In this document: piece after piece, positions 52,189-59,222 of the stretch
Layout of the letters: the number at the start of each line of letters is the position of its first letter
Position numbering within the stretch: position 1 is the first letter of the stretch
Origin: a virus
IMG/VR virus record: IMGVR_UViG_3300050821_003663
Span: 39,678 to 103,677 of that record
Direction: 5' to 3' (one strand)
DNA length: 64,000 nt
The notes under the pieces: model-generated
What the model saw: only the letters and a program-made list of their open reading frames with translations
Databases searched by the model: none
What the model was told of the DNA's origin: nothing
Position numbers and translations under genes: made by a program

Positions 52189-53045
52189 GCCAGCCAATGA
52201 CGGATGAAGAGGTAGTGCGGCAGAAATGGCCGGAGTCTCATGCCGCCCCTTACGCTAATCCCAATTATCCACAGTTCTACTGTATCCGAGGAACTCGTAA
52301 GGAATGGGCACTGACAATTGGCGAGGGAGCCACTCCAGAGAAAGCGTGGGCTGATGCTCGTGCTCGTATCGAAGCTGAACCAAAGGAAGAGATCCAACCC
52401 TCTCCACAAGCTGTGGTGAACACGACCGATACCACAGTTAGGCGATACATAAAGCCCTGCCAGCATGTGCGAATCGATGGCGGGTATGCTAAGTGCCGTA
52501 TCTGCGAATTCAGCGACGAACCCTCTCCATTGCCCGTATCGACCGCAGAACCCCAAATCTACAGCGGCATGGGGCCGGAAGGATCGCCCACTGAGTATAT
52601 ATCCAAAGAGGACCACAACGCCCGTGTCGCAGTGTTGATTAGCCGGCTTCTTACGGCTGAAGCTAGGCTGTCCATCATTGAACGTAACCAAGCATTGCCC
52701 GTATCGGGGGGAGAGAAGGGGCAAGAGTTGCCGCGAAAGGATGAAGTTTATGCTCTGATTGCCGAAGTTGTTCCGCCGCCTTTATGTGTTTCAGAGACTG
52801 CGGTCAGGCAACTATGGCCATTGCTGGAGGAGTTGGTTAGTTTTAGAGCCAAATCCCCGGCAGCCGGAGCGGAGACAGTACACCCACAGCATTTTCTGTA
52901 TTCATCGGCGAAGAAGGTTCTTGAGATGTTTCATGGTGGGCACAATCCCACCGAGACGCAATTAGGCAGGCTTGAGGCGGCCATCATGCAATTCGAACAC
53001 AATGTTGCCCCACCGCCCAAACCGCCCCAGAAGGAGAAGGAATGA
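52185..53045 (+). CDS. Unknown accessory protein, 286 aa
   Basis: GTG 52185 overlaps the previous stop. N-terminal 65 residues resemble a small alpha/beta domain ('ALTIGEGATPEKAWADARAR'), then a short Cys-pair region ('CQHV', 'CRIC'), a Pro-rich linker and a helical C-terminal half ('VAVLISRLLTAEARLSIIE'). No family recognised. End overlaps the next ATG (ATGA). Confidence 0.5.
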   Translation: MSQPMTDEEVVRQKWPESHAAPYANPNYPQFYCIRGTRKEWALTIGEGATPEKAWADARARIEAEPKEEIQPSPQAVVNTTDTTVRRYIKPCQHVRIDGGYAKCRICEFSDEPSPLPVSTAEPQIYSGMGPEGSPTEYISKEDHNARVAVLISRLLTAEARLSIIERNQALPVSGGEKGQELPRKDEVYALIAEVVPPPLCVSETAVRQLWPLLEELVSFRAKSPAAGAETVHPQHFLYSSAKKVLEMFHGGHNPTETQLGRLEAAIMQFEHNVAPPPKPPQKEKE

Positions 53046-53341
53046 GCACAATCGCTAATGATTATTTCCGTGTTGAAGAAGTCCTTCAGCACAGACGAGA
53101 ACAGAGTGCCAGCGTGAAGGGGAAATATTGTCCCTTCCGTGTTGAATTCCGGTATCGCGGTGGAACCAGGCACTATCAGTATTTCCCAGATATCGCGTCT
53201 GCTGAGACTGCGACAGATCATATGGCCGGATACAGCCCGATGGGGAGGGCGAGGATTGAGCGCCCACTGTCCCAAGTGGTTCAGCAACGTGGTACCCGTG
53301 GCGGGTGGTCGCGGCCCAAACCGCCAAAGGAGAAAGTGTGA
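53042..53341 (+). CDS. Small unknown protein, 99 aa
   Basis: Beta-rich ('CPFRVEFRYRGGTRHYQYFP') with a basic tail. Overlaps both neighbours by four bases. Unknown function. Confidence 0.45.
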   Translation: MSTIANDYFRVEEVLQHRREQSASVKGKYCPFRVEFRYRGGTRHYQYFPDIASAETATDHMAGYSPMGRARIERPLSQVVQQRGTRGGWSRPKPPKEKV

Positions 53342-53550
53342 CCGATAGAGGTTTTGTGTTGCAAATAATGCCGCAGGCCCGATACATGAACCTTGCGGGA
53401 CACCACTGCATTGACGACCACCACAACGACCGCTATTTGGCCTATGCAGCATCGAGTCGGGCGGCGGCATGGCGTGAAGCCAAGAAGTTCTTAGAACGCC
53501 GCATAGCTGAAGGAAAGCTGAAGGTCAAACCGCAGGAGGAACCTAAGTGA
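53338..53550 (+). CDS. Small unknown protein, 70 aa
   Basis: GTG 53338 overlaps the previous stop. Contains 'GHHCIDDHHNDR' (about 21-32), a dense His/Asp patch that may bind metal, then a charged helix. Stop overlaps the next GTG. Confidence 0.45.
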   Translation: MTDRGFVLQIMPQARYMNLAGHHCIDDHHNDRYLAYAASSRAAAWREAKKFLERRIAEGKLKVKPQEEPK

Positions 53551-53972
53551 ACCGATCAATACCGCTAATCCTTCTCCTGGCACTGCTCGTCGGCTGCCGA
53601 AATGAAAAACCGGTGACGCCCGCGCAGTCTACCGCGAACGTGAAGGTGGCTATCGTTACAGAGATTTCATGCAAGGCAACCGTCCCCTGCGTCTGCGAGT
53701 ACTGGGTTAAGGGAGAGCGTCAATCCTGCGGACTGATGAAGCCTGGGGAGGTGCGCGAGATTATCAGCCCTTTCCCCTTCCAGTTCTATCCGGGGTGCGC
53801 GGACTCGCTCTCTGGTTCAGACGAGGGCTGCCCACCGTTCGGGGCGAATTACAAAGAGGGCAAGGGGTTCACTCCTGGTAACGTCATCCAGCAGACAACC
53901 AACGGCAGTTGCGGTGCGAATATCGTGGGAGCTGGCGGTTCGGTCTCAATCAACTGCGGAGGCAAAAAGTGA
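53547..53972 (+). CDS. Lipoprotein, 141 aa
   Basis: Lipobox LLVGC (C17) after a short hydrophobic core marks an exported lipoprotein. The mature part is Cys-rich (about nine Cys), suggesting disulfide bonds in the periplasm. GTG 53547 and a GTGA overlap downstream couple it with the next lipoprotein. Function unknown; exclusion of other phages is a guess. Confidence 0.6.
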   Translation: MNRSIPLILLLALLVGCRNEKPVTPAQSTANVKVAIVTEISCKATVPCVCEYWVKGERQSCGLMKPGEVREIISPFPFQFYPGCADSLSGSDEGCPPFGANYKEGKGFTPGNVIQQTTNGSCGANIVGAGGSVSINCGGKK

Positions 53973-54745
53973 AGAAATTCCTATCAAGTCCCGATGTCTG
54001 TATCATCGCCGGATTTCACATGGGGATGCTTGCCCTGGCGTTGCTTCTTGGCTGCAACAGCTTCCACCTTCCTGACGCCACGGGTCCAGCTAAGCCCGCG
54101 ATAGCACCAGATTGTGGCTGGTGTATTTACGGTGGCGCCTGCGGTTACTGCGATAGTGACATGAAGAAATGCGCGGATGGTTCCGTTGTCCTGAAAACAG
54201 GTTCTTGCCCCCTCGATGAGGATAAGCCACCGGTAGTTGATTCGAAGGGATGGGCGGAGTGGCATATTGACCCACCGCTACCGGGTGGAACGCCGATTAT
54301 CGAGTCTAAGGGTAGCCCTGCTGGCAAAGAGCTGTGGAACGAGGGCGATACCATCTCCACGGGAGGCGAGCAAACTCCGCCAGTGAAGCCATCAGAGCAG
54401 GGATTCTCCAAGGGAACCGATACTCCACCGAAGGGGTGGGCATTGCTTTTAGGTGACTATCACGAAGACCCAACCAAGCCCGCACCCGATTCCGCGAGTA
54501 TCGAGAACGAGACGCAGAAGGTGGTCATGCTCGGCTACGAAGAATACTCCCACCTTCGATCACTCCGTCAGGCCGTGGTGGATGAGGAGAAGAGGCTGGC
54601 GGTGAAGTACGGGGCAAATCCCGGTCACCAGATTTGCGATATGACCTGCGTTGCTATACAGCTTCCCGACCACTACGAGTTCCACGGGCAATTCCTGCTG
54701 ATCGACAAGGTTGCACCGGAGCAAACTAAGGGAGAACCGAAATGA
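53969..54745 (+). CDS. Lipoprotein, 258 aa
   Basis: GTG 53969 gives a lipobox LLLGC (C29). A Cys/Gly-rich patch follows ('CGWCIYGGACGYCDSDMKKC'), then a long Pro-rich extracytoplasmic linker and a C-terminal domain ('DYHEDPTKPAPDSASIENE' and beyond). Second of two adjacent lipoproteins. Overlaps the tiny membrane-protein gene by ATGA. Confidence 0.58.
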   Translation: MKKFLSSPDVCIIAGFHMGMLALALLLGCNSFHLPDATGPAKPAIAPDCGWCIYGGACGYCDSDMKKCADGSVVLKTGSCPLDEDKPPVVDSKGWAEWHIDPPLPGGTPIIESKGSPAGKELWNEGDTISTGGEQTPPVKPSEQGFSKGTDTPPKGWALLLGDYHEDPTKPAPDSASIENETQKVVMLGYEEYSHLRSLRQAVVDEEKRLAVKYGANPGHQICDMTCVAIQLPDHYEFHGQFLLIDKVAPEQTKGEPK

Positions 54746-54819
54746 TTAGATTGATTGCGTGGGCGGTGAGGATTGGGGTGGTTGCGATGCTGGCATGGGG
54801 GTATGCGCATGGTCGATAA
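54742..54819 (+). CDS. Tiny membrane protein, 25 aa
   Basis: Almost entirely one hydrophobic helix (LIAWAVRIGVVAMLAWGYA). Start overlaps the lipoprotein stop; GGGAG is just upstream. Possible micro-protein. Confidence 0.4.
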   Translation: MIRLIAWAVRIGVVAMLAWGYAHGR

Positions 54820-54901
54820 GATCGCCAAGCTGGTACTGGGGGCGCTGCTGACGGTCATGGTCGTGGTGAGCGCGTGGTGTATCTACGTAGACTGGAGGTA
54901 A
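54809..54901 (+). CDS. Tiny membrane protein, 30 aa
   Basis: One hydrophobic helix (LVLGALLTVMVVVSAWCIYV). Starts 11 bases before the end of the previous tiny gene in another frame. Two overlapping micro-membrane proteins in a row suggest a small membrane complex. Confidence 0.4.
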   Translation: MVDKIAKLVLGALLTVMVVVSAWCIYVDWR

Positions 54902-54907
54902 CGGGCG

Positions 54908-55144
54908 ATGAGTGTTGAGGATAGAGTGCGAGCGCTGGTAGCGGAGAGGGTTCCGGATCCGGCCGCTGTTACGCGGGAGAGCGATCTGGAACGCGATCTG
55001 GGTGCGATCTGGCTGGATAAGCTCGGGATCGTGATGGCGGTTGAGGATGCCTTCGGCGTCGACATCGCCGATGAAGACGTCGACGGGCTGAAAACAGTTG
55101 GTCAAATCATTGACTACGTTGAAAAAAAGCTGGTGGTGAACTAG
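54908..55144 (+). CDS. Acyl-carrier-protein-like fold lacking the carrier serine
   Basis: 78 residues, the usual ACP length. 'ESDLERDLGAIWLDKLGIVM' and 'VEDAFGVDIADEDVDGLKTV' match the ACP helix II and III regions closely. Where ACP has D-S-L with the phosphopantetheine serine, this protein has I34-W35-L36. Without that Ser it cannot carry acyl groups in the normal way. It may be a structural decoy, binding or blocking host fatty-acid enzymes. Start ATG 54908. The family call is strong; the function is speculative. Confidence 0.65.
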   Translation: MSVEDRVRALVAERVPDPAAVTRESDLERDLGAIWLDKLGIVMAVEDAFGVDIADEDVDGLKTVGQIIDYVEKKLVVN

Positions 55145-55320
55145 TGGCGGGCGCGATAGCCAAACCGCGAGTGACGAGGATCATCCTGTCCAGGCGGAGG
55201 GTGCGATGGGTTATCTTGCATCAGGGTGGGATCGTCGGCTTCAAGAAGCAAACCCAATTCTCCTCATTCCAAACGGCTTGCTTCATCGCTGGACTGGTAA
55301 GTAATCCTCCGCTGGGGTGA
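55144..55320 (+). CDS. Small basic protein, 58 aa
   Basis: GTG 55144 overlaps the previous stop by a base. Basic N-terminus (KPRVTRIILSRRRVRW) and a short hydrophobic C-terminus with one Cys. Unknown function. Confidence 0.4.
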   Translation: MAGAIAKPRVTRIILSRRRVRWVILHQGGIVGFKKQTQFSSFQTACFIAGLVSNPPLG

Positions 55321-55324
55321 CCCC

Positions 55325-55383
55325 TTGCAAGTGCAACGATCTCGTGAGATGTTGTGAGAGTCCAAATTTTGGACTTGGAGGGT
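55325..55383 (+). promoter_or_regulatory. Leader module with palindrome and GGAGGGT
   Basis: TTGCAAGTGCAA (55325-55336, itself an inverted repeat) runs into GTGCAACGAT (55331-55340). The near-palindrome GTCCAAATTTTGGAC (55360-55374) forms a six-pair stem, then GGAGGGT (55377-55383) is 7 bases before ATG 55391. The binding site and RNA stem cannot be told apart from sequence alone. Confidence 0.55.
55360..55374. repeat. Near-palindrome GTCCAAATTTTGGAC, intergenic copy
   Basis: Same 15-base element as the coding copies in reverse complement form (central base swapped), located in the leader of the DUF932-like gene. Confidence 0.75.
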
Positions 55384-55390
55384 TACACAC

Positions 55391-56485
55391 ATGTCACTAT
55401 CAAACGAAGGTCGTTCTAACGCGATTGCCAAGCTGGAAGGCATCATCACCAAAGGCCGCGAGTCGGCTCTCACCGTCATCAACCACGTAATGACCAACCA
55501 ACCACAGGATGCCCTGGCTAAAGCCTCGGCACTGGGGTTTACCGCTGACCACACAGCAAAGGCTGTCCGGATGCAGTTCCCGACGGTCGACCAGCGCCAC
55601 GATGTTCGCATCCACCGCCACGCTCTCGGGCAGGTAGCACAGTTCGTCGATATGCCAATGAAGTTTGTTGACTCCCTGCAGGATGAGAAGTCGGACTGGG
55701 GACGCGAACTGCTAGCCCACAACCTCAACACGATCTTCCACGAACGCGGAGGCAAGGATCGCCGTCTGGTGCGCACCATCAACGGCGAGGTTCGCGGATT
55801 CCTGTCGGACACTTACCGCCGCCTGGACTCACGCCCCATTGTGGAAGCCTTCGCAATGGCTGTGCAAGCGAAGGGCGCCCAACCCTACGCGGGCCACGTC
55901 ACCGACACCAAGATTGCAATTCAGGCAATCTTTCCCCACGTGTTTGAGCCTGTCCCTGGCGAGATGGCAGCCTACGGCCTGAGCCTCGAAAACTCAGACT
56001 TTGGCAACGGAGCCCTGAGCGTTCGCGCATACCTCCTGCGGATCTGGTGCAATAACATGGCCCTGACCGAAGAGACGATGCGCCAAATCCACTTGGGCAA
56101 GCGTCTCGAAGACAACCTGATCTACTCGCAGCGTACGTACCAGCTCGACTCCGACACCACCGTGAGCGCGTTGAAGGACGTCATCAACCTTCAGCTCGAT
56201 CACAAGGCACTGGAGACGCGGATCGACCAGTTGAAGGTAGCGGCCGGTACGGCTGTGACCATCGAAGCCGCTCGCACACAGCTCAAGAAGGTGCTGAACA
56301 AGGGCGAGGCGGAAGAGGCGATTCGCGTGTTCGAGTCGAACGACGAGTACAACCTCCCGGCCGGCAACACGGCTTGGCGGATGTCGAACGCGATCTCCTG
56401 GATTGCGAATGCGAGCGATGTTTCGACAGAGCGAAAGCTGGAACTGAACCGCATCGCAGGCGACGTTTTACCGAAGGCAGCGTGA
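55391..56485 (+). CDS. DUF932-like phage/plasmid protein
   Basis: 364 residues. 'VRGFLSDTYRRLDSRPIVEA' (about 135-155) is the signature of DUF932 (phage/plasmid-like) proteins; 'LSLENSDFGNGALSVRAYLL RIWCNN' in the centre (about 195-222) also fits. These proteins are common in large phages and plasmids and of unknown role, possibly DNA-related. First gene of the right arm, behind the palindrome-containing leader and closed by a terminator. Confidence 0.75.
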   Translation: MSLSNEGRSNAIAKLEGIITKGRESALTVINHVMTNQPQDALAKASALGFTADHTAKAVRMQFPTVDQRHDVRIHRHALGQVAQFVDMPMKFVDSLQDEKSDWGRELLAHNLNTIFHERGGKDRRLVRTINGEVRGFLSDTYRRLDSRPIVEAFAMAVQAKGAQPYAGHVTDTKIAIQAIFPHVFEPVPGEMAAYGLSLENSDFGNGALSVRAYLLRIWCNNMALTEETMRQIHLGKRLEDNLIYSQRTYQLDSDTTVSALKDVINLQLDHKALETRIDQLKVAAGTAVTIEAARTQLKKVLNKGEAEEAIRVFESNDEYNLPAGNTAWRMSNAISWIANASDVSTERKLELNRIAGDVLPKAA

Positions 56486-56523
56486 CCCTCCCAAGTCTCT
56501 AAATCCTTCGGTAACAAGGAAGG

Positions 56524-56555
56524 CCCCGGCACAAACCGCTGGGGTCTTTTCTTTT
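56524..56555 (+). terminator. Rho-independent terminator
   Basis: CCCCGGC (56524-56530)/GCTGGGG (56538-56544) with a 7-base loop, then TCTTTTCTTTT. One G-U pair in the stem. Ends the DUF932-like transcript. Confidence 0.85.
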
Positions 56556-56565
56556 GCCCTACGAA

Positions 56566-56590
56566 GTGCAACGATAGCGAGCATGGAGGG
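56566..56590 (+). promoter_or_regulatory. GTGCAACGAT element and GGAGGG site
   Basis: GTGCAACGAT (56566-56575) and GGAGGG (56585-56590) lie between the terminator and ATG 56597. Because the terminator separates it from the upstream gene, some promoter must lie here or the terminator must be read through; no -35/-10 pair is clear. Confidence 0.4.
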
Positions 56591-56596
56591 AAACGC

Positions 56597-56785
56597 ATGG
56601 CAATAGAAAAACTAACCGAAGCTGAGAGGCACGAAGCAATCGTGCAGCTCTTGTGGGAGAGCCTCAAACGCGACCCCGAGCACAAGGACCGGAGGCAGAC
56701 GGGATGGGGAACTAAGACCAAGCAGGGTTTAGTTGCCTGTCTCGACCGCATCTACCTCGCACCAATGGGAGGCGAAATCAAATGA
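56597..56785 (+). CDS. Small helical protein, 62 aa
   Basis: Begins with helix 'KLTEAERHEAIVQLLWESLK'; basic C-terminal half. Overlaps the next gene by ATGA. No family recognised. Confidence 0.5.
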   Translation: MAIEKLTEAERHEAIVQLLWESLKRDPEHKDRRQTGWGTKTKQGLVACLDRIYLAPMGGEIK

Positions 56786-56976
56786 CCAGCGCCGAACAGA
56801 GACGGAAATACCACGAGGGTCACTGCATGGATTGTGGCAGGGTCAAGCGGGTGACCGTGATTTTCTTTTGGGCAACGGGTATGAGGTACGTTGTCTGCGC
56901 CGAGTGCATCAAGCCATACCGAAAAGTAATCCTTGCACCTTGCACGAAGGAGTGCATCCACAACCACGCGGCCTAG
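56782..56976 (+). CDS. Small zinc-binding protein, 64 aa
   Basis: Cys pairs CMDC (15-18) and CAEC (about 39-42) plus CTKECIHNH at the end suggest one or two zinc sites. Probably a treble-clef type mini-protein. Stop lies in the stem of the next leader. Confidence 0.5.
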   Translation: MTSAEQRRKYHEGHCMDCGRVKRVTVIFFWATGMRYVVCAECIKPYRKVILAPCTKECIHNHAA

Positions 56977-56995
56977 CCGCCAAACCTGGGAGGGT
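56968..56995 (+). promoter_or_regulatory. Leader stem and GGAGGGT
   Basis: GCGGC-CTA-GCCGC (56968-56980) contains the upstream stop codon; GGAGGGT (56989-56995) is 3 bases before ATG 56999. Confidence 0.45.
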
Positions 56996-56998
56996 TCA

Positions 56999-57793
56999 AT
57001 GTCACAACCTATTCTGAAAAACCTCGGAAGCCTCATCACCTACGAGCTCAACAACGTCGAATACGCCTTGGGCTATCTATTCGACTTCACCGGGCGTGGG
57101 GTGTACGACGCCAATTACGGCAAGGTCGAAGTCTCACCCGAGCACGCGAAGGCCCACAACACCGCGTTGGACGAGGCGCAACTTGAAGGACTAGACAAGA
57201 ACTGCGAGGTAGGACAGCGCGGGACGTTCTACTACGTCAACCGTGAAAAAGGGGTGACGACCTGGATGGGCACGGTGGTTGCCGAACCCCGCCGCGTCGA
57301 AGTCAACGGCAATTCGCTCACCTTCCGCCGGAACGGTAAGACCTACCGTGGCCGACTCCAGAAGGACGCGGATTGCTTCAACTTCAAGCGGGTGGCGATT
57401 CTGCTGGTATTCATATCGCTGGCTATGGCTGGGGGGGCTCAGGAGCTCCCCAGCGCCCCCACACCGCACAATCATCCTATCGGACGGCTGGAAGCCTCAC
57501 TTCTGGCCGCCGACGCTGCTGTGAGGCTGGGAGACGGTGTAACAACCTACCGCTTTCTGTCCGATCCATGCCGCTGCTATCACGAGATCGACCCGATAGC
57601 GCCACACAGCGCGAACGCTGCGAAGATCGCCGCGTTTCAGGTTGCGAGCTGGGGAGGCGTGGCAGTGGGCGAGCGATGGCTACGCCGGAGGGGTCACAGC
57701 CGTTTAGCCCTGGCGCTGCAGGTTGGCGACATCGCAATGGAGGGCTACTGGGTCCAGAGCAACGCACGATTGGTGCAACACGCCCCCAAGTAG
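56999..57793 (+). CDS. Chimeric protein: phage-type domain fused to a secreted acidobacterial-type domain
   Basis: 264 residues from ATG 56999. Residues 1-130 look cytoplasmic ('GKVEVSPEHAKAHNTALDEA', 'GLDKNCEVGQRGTFYYVNRE'), a pattern I recall from phage proteins. Residues about 140-158 are a signal-peptide-like stretch (AILLVFISLAMAGGA, before QELPSAP), followed by 'LLAADAAVRLGDGVTTYRFL', which resembles a secreted family common in Acidobacteriota. An internal signal sequence suggests fusion of two former genes, or a type II membrane protein with the first half inside the cell. Confidence 0.55.
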   Translation: MSQPILKNLGSLITYELNNVEYALGYLFDFTGRGVYDANYGKVEVSPEHAKAHNTALDEAQLEGLDKNCEVGQRGTFYYVNREKGVTTWMGTVVAEPRRVEVNGNSLTFRRNGKTYRGRLQKDADCFNFKRVAILLVFISLAMAGGAQELPSAPTPHNHPIGRLEASLLAADAAVRLGDGVTTYRFLSDPCRCYHEIDPIAPHSANAAKIAAFQVASWGGVAVGERWLRRRGHSRLALALQVGDIAMEGYWVQSNARLVQHAPK

Positions 57794-57828
57794 TAACCCG
57801 TGTGGGGGATTCCCAACCGCTGTACAAA

Positions 57829-57868
57829 GTGCAACGATGTGTCAGTCACAAACGTGACTGAGGAGGGT
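57829..57868 (+). promoter_or_regulatory. Leader module: GTGCAACGAT, eight-pair stem, GGAGGGT
   Basis: GTGCAACGAT (57829-57838), then TCAGTCAC (57842-57849)/GTGACTGA (57854-57861) with loop AAAC, then GGAGGGT (57862-57868) touching the stem, 7 bases before ATG 57876. Confidence 0.6.
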
Positions 57869-57875
57869 TTATCAA

Positions 57876-58160
57876 ATGAGCAGATTCGACACGGTTGGAA
57901 AGGCAGCAACGAAGGTAGACAAAGACGGCGACCGCATTCGGGTCACCTACCATTCGACGACGGTAGTCGATGTAAATGCAAAGACGATCCGCTTAAACAC
58001 TGGGGGATATTTCACCAACACCACCAAGGTTCGTATGAACCAAGCCTCCAAGCAGTTTAGCCTTGGATTCCGCGTCTACTCGATGAACTGGAGCTGGTTC
58101 GTTGACTACAAGGGGAAGACTATCAATTTTGAAGGTAATGTCTTAGAACTCCGGCGCTAA
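57876..58160 (+). CDS. Small beta-rich protein, 94 aa
   Basis: Alternating strands ('RIRVTYHSTTVVDVNAKTIR', 'TTKVRMNQASKQFSLGFRVY', 'WFVDYKGKTINFEG') suggest a small beta-barrel. Own stem-loop leader. Conserved-looking but unidentified. Confidence 0.55.
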   Translation: MSRFDTVGKAATKVDKDGDRIRVTYHSTTVVDVNAKTIRLNTGGYFTNTTKVRMNQASKQFSLGFRVYSMNWSWFVDYKGKTINFEGNVLELRR

Positions 58161-58189
58161 ACGCTGGCAACCGGCAATCCAAACCGCGA

Positions 58190-58217
58190 AGCCAGCGCGA
58201 TATCTGGCTGGGAGGGT
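58190..58217 (+). promoter_or_regulatory. Leader stem and GGAGGGT
   Basis: AGCCAG (58190-58195)/CTGGCT (58204-58209) with an 8-base loop ends one base before GGAGGGT (58211-58217). ATG 58222 follows by 4 bases. Confidence 0.55.
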
Positions 58218-58221
58218 TTTT

Positions 58222-58581
58222 ATGCAGATGGAAACAGTTGTAGTGAACACATGCCGCTGCGGTTTTATCGCTGTGGCTGGAACCTTTGACGAAGCTTTAG
58301 AGCTTCACAGGGAACACTGGGACCAGGAGCCGAAAGGCGACCACAAAGGCTACTCGATGGCCGTCTCCGCGCCAATGGGCAATGACCTTGTGGCCTACCT
58401 CATGCGTAAGGCGAGCGTCTACCGCGACGAGTGGAACGCGCTGAACTTCGTAGCAAAGTGGAAGGCCCCCGAGCAGCCGCGATTTATCGCCAAGCCCGCC
58501 CACCGATGGAACATCGTCGGGCGCTTCCTCGACTGGTTTTGCGGTTCAATCGCCGAAATCCACTACGGTAACGAGCGATGA
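58222..58581 (+). CDS. Small unknown protein, 119 aa
   Basis: Starts with a strand and C11/C13 ('VVVNTCRCGFIAVAGTFDEA'), then a helix and a basic C-terminal half. Own stem-loop leader. Overlaps the next gene by ATGA. No family. Confidence 0.5.
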   Translation: MQMETVVVNTCRCGFIAVAGTFDEALELHREHWDQEPKGDHKGYSMAVSAPMGNDLVAYLMRKASVYRDEWNALNFVAKWKAPEQPRFIAKPAHRWNIVGRFLDWFCGSIAEIHYGNER

Positions 58582-58871
58582 AAGCCTACCTTTGCCTTGG
58601 TTGCCAGACGAAACAGGTTCACGTCACCGAGCCGAAACGCTGCATGAACCCGAGGTGCAAGGCTGGAGCCGCGTACCTCAAGGAAGAGCTTGCGTTACCA
58701 GGGTTCGAGGGTTCAACCGCAGAGCGAGAGCGCGAGCGAGCGAAGACCGAGCGCGAGGCGATGGAGCGAACGATGCGCGAGCGAGCGGGCGACGTGAGTG
58801 CGAAGGCTGGCAACATCGAACGGGACTCGCCGCTTTTTCGTGGAACTGGGGAGAATCCACTGCTATTCTAG
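58578..58871 (+). CDS. Zinc-ribbon protein with charged coiled coil, 97 aa
   Basis: CLGC (6-9) and CMNPRC (about 22-27) form a zinc ribbon; residues about 46-72 are an Arg/Glu-rich coiled coil ('ERERERAKTEREAMERTMRE'). Transcript ends at the terminator that follows. Confidence 0.5.
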   Translation: MKAYLCLGCQTKQVHVTEPKRCMNPRCKAGAAYLKEELALPGFEGSTAERERERAKTEREAMERTMRERAGDVSAKAGNIERDSPLFRGTGENPLLF

Positions 58872-58896
58872 GCGTACCTGTTTTCTCCTGGCCTCA

Positions 58897-58934
58897 CCCC
58901 CCACCGGTTAGTTTTGGTGGGGGCTTTTCTTTTG
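58897..58934 (+). terminator. Rho-independent terminator
   Basis: CCCCCACC (58898-58905)/GGTGGGGG (58916-58923) with a 10-base loop, then CTTTTCTTTT. Confidence 0.85.
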
Positions 58935-58958
58935 CGGTAAAGGTGGGATTATTGGACA

Positions 58959-58965
58959 GGAGGGT
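58959..58965 (+). promoter_or_regulatory. GGAGGGT ribosome site
   Basis: GGAGGGT 6 bases before ATG 58972; here the preceding stem is the terminator 25 bases upstream. Confidence 0.55.
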
Positions 58966-58971
58966 CACTAA

Positions 58972-59163
58972 ATGGCACGAAACACACACGTAGTCTTCAC
59001 CAGCCGAACCGCAACCGCCCCCAAGCGGAGAGTAACCTTTGGCGTCTACATCGACCTAGACGAACTCGCCCGCCTTGCACTGCGCATCAGCCACAACAAA
59101 GGGCGTAAAGGCAAGGACGGCCCGATACACGTGGAAATTCACAGCATCGAGCCCATCAGCTAA
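58972..59163 (+). CDS. Small unknown protein, 63 aa
   Basis: Basic, beta-alpha-beta pattern ('RVTFGVYIDLDELARLALRI'). Strong ribosome site. No family. Confidence 0.5.
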   Translation: MARNTHVVFTSRTATAPKRRVTFGVYIDLDELARLALRISHNKGRKGKDGPIHVEIHSIEPIS

Positions 59164-59178
59164 CCATCAAACCGCCCG

Positions 59179-59215
59179 CCGCGAGCGTATCGCGGCAACG
59201 TAAGACCGGGAGGGT
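59179..59215 (+). promoter_or_regulatory. Leader stem, GCAACG and GGAGGGT
   Basis: CCGCGA (59179-59184)/TCGCGG (59190-59195) with loop GCGTA, GCAACG (59195-59200) and GGAGGGT (59209-59215), 7 bases before ATG 59223. Confidence 0.55.
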
Positions 59216-59222
59216 CTACCAA

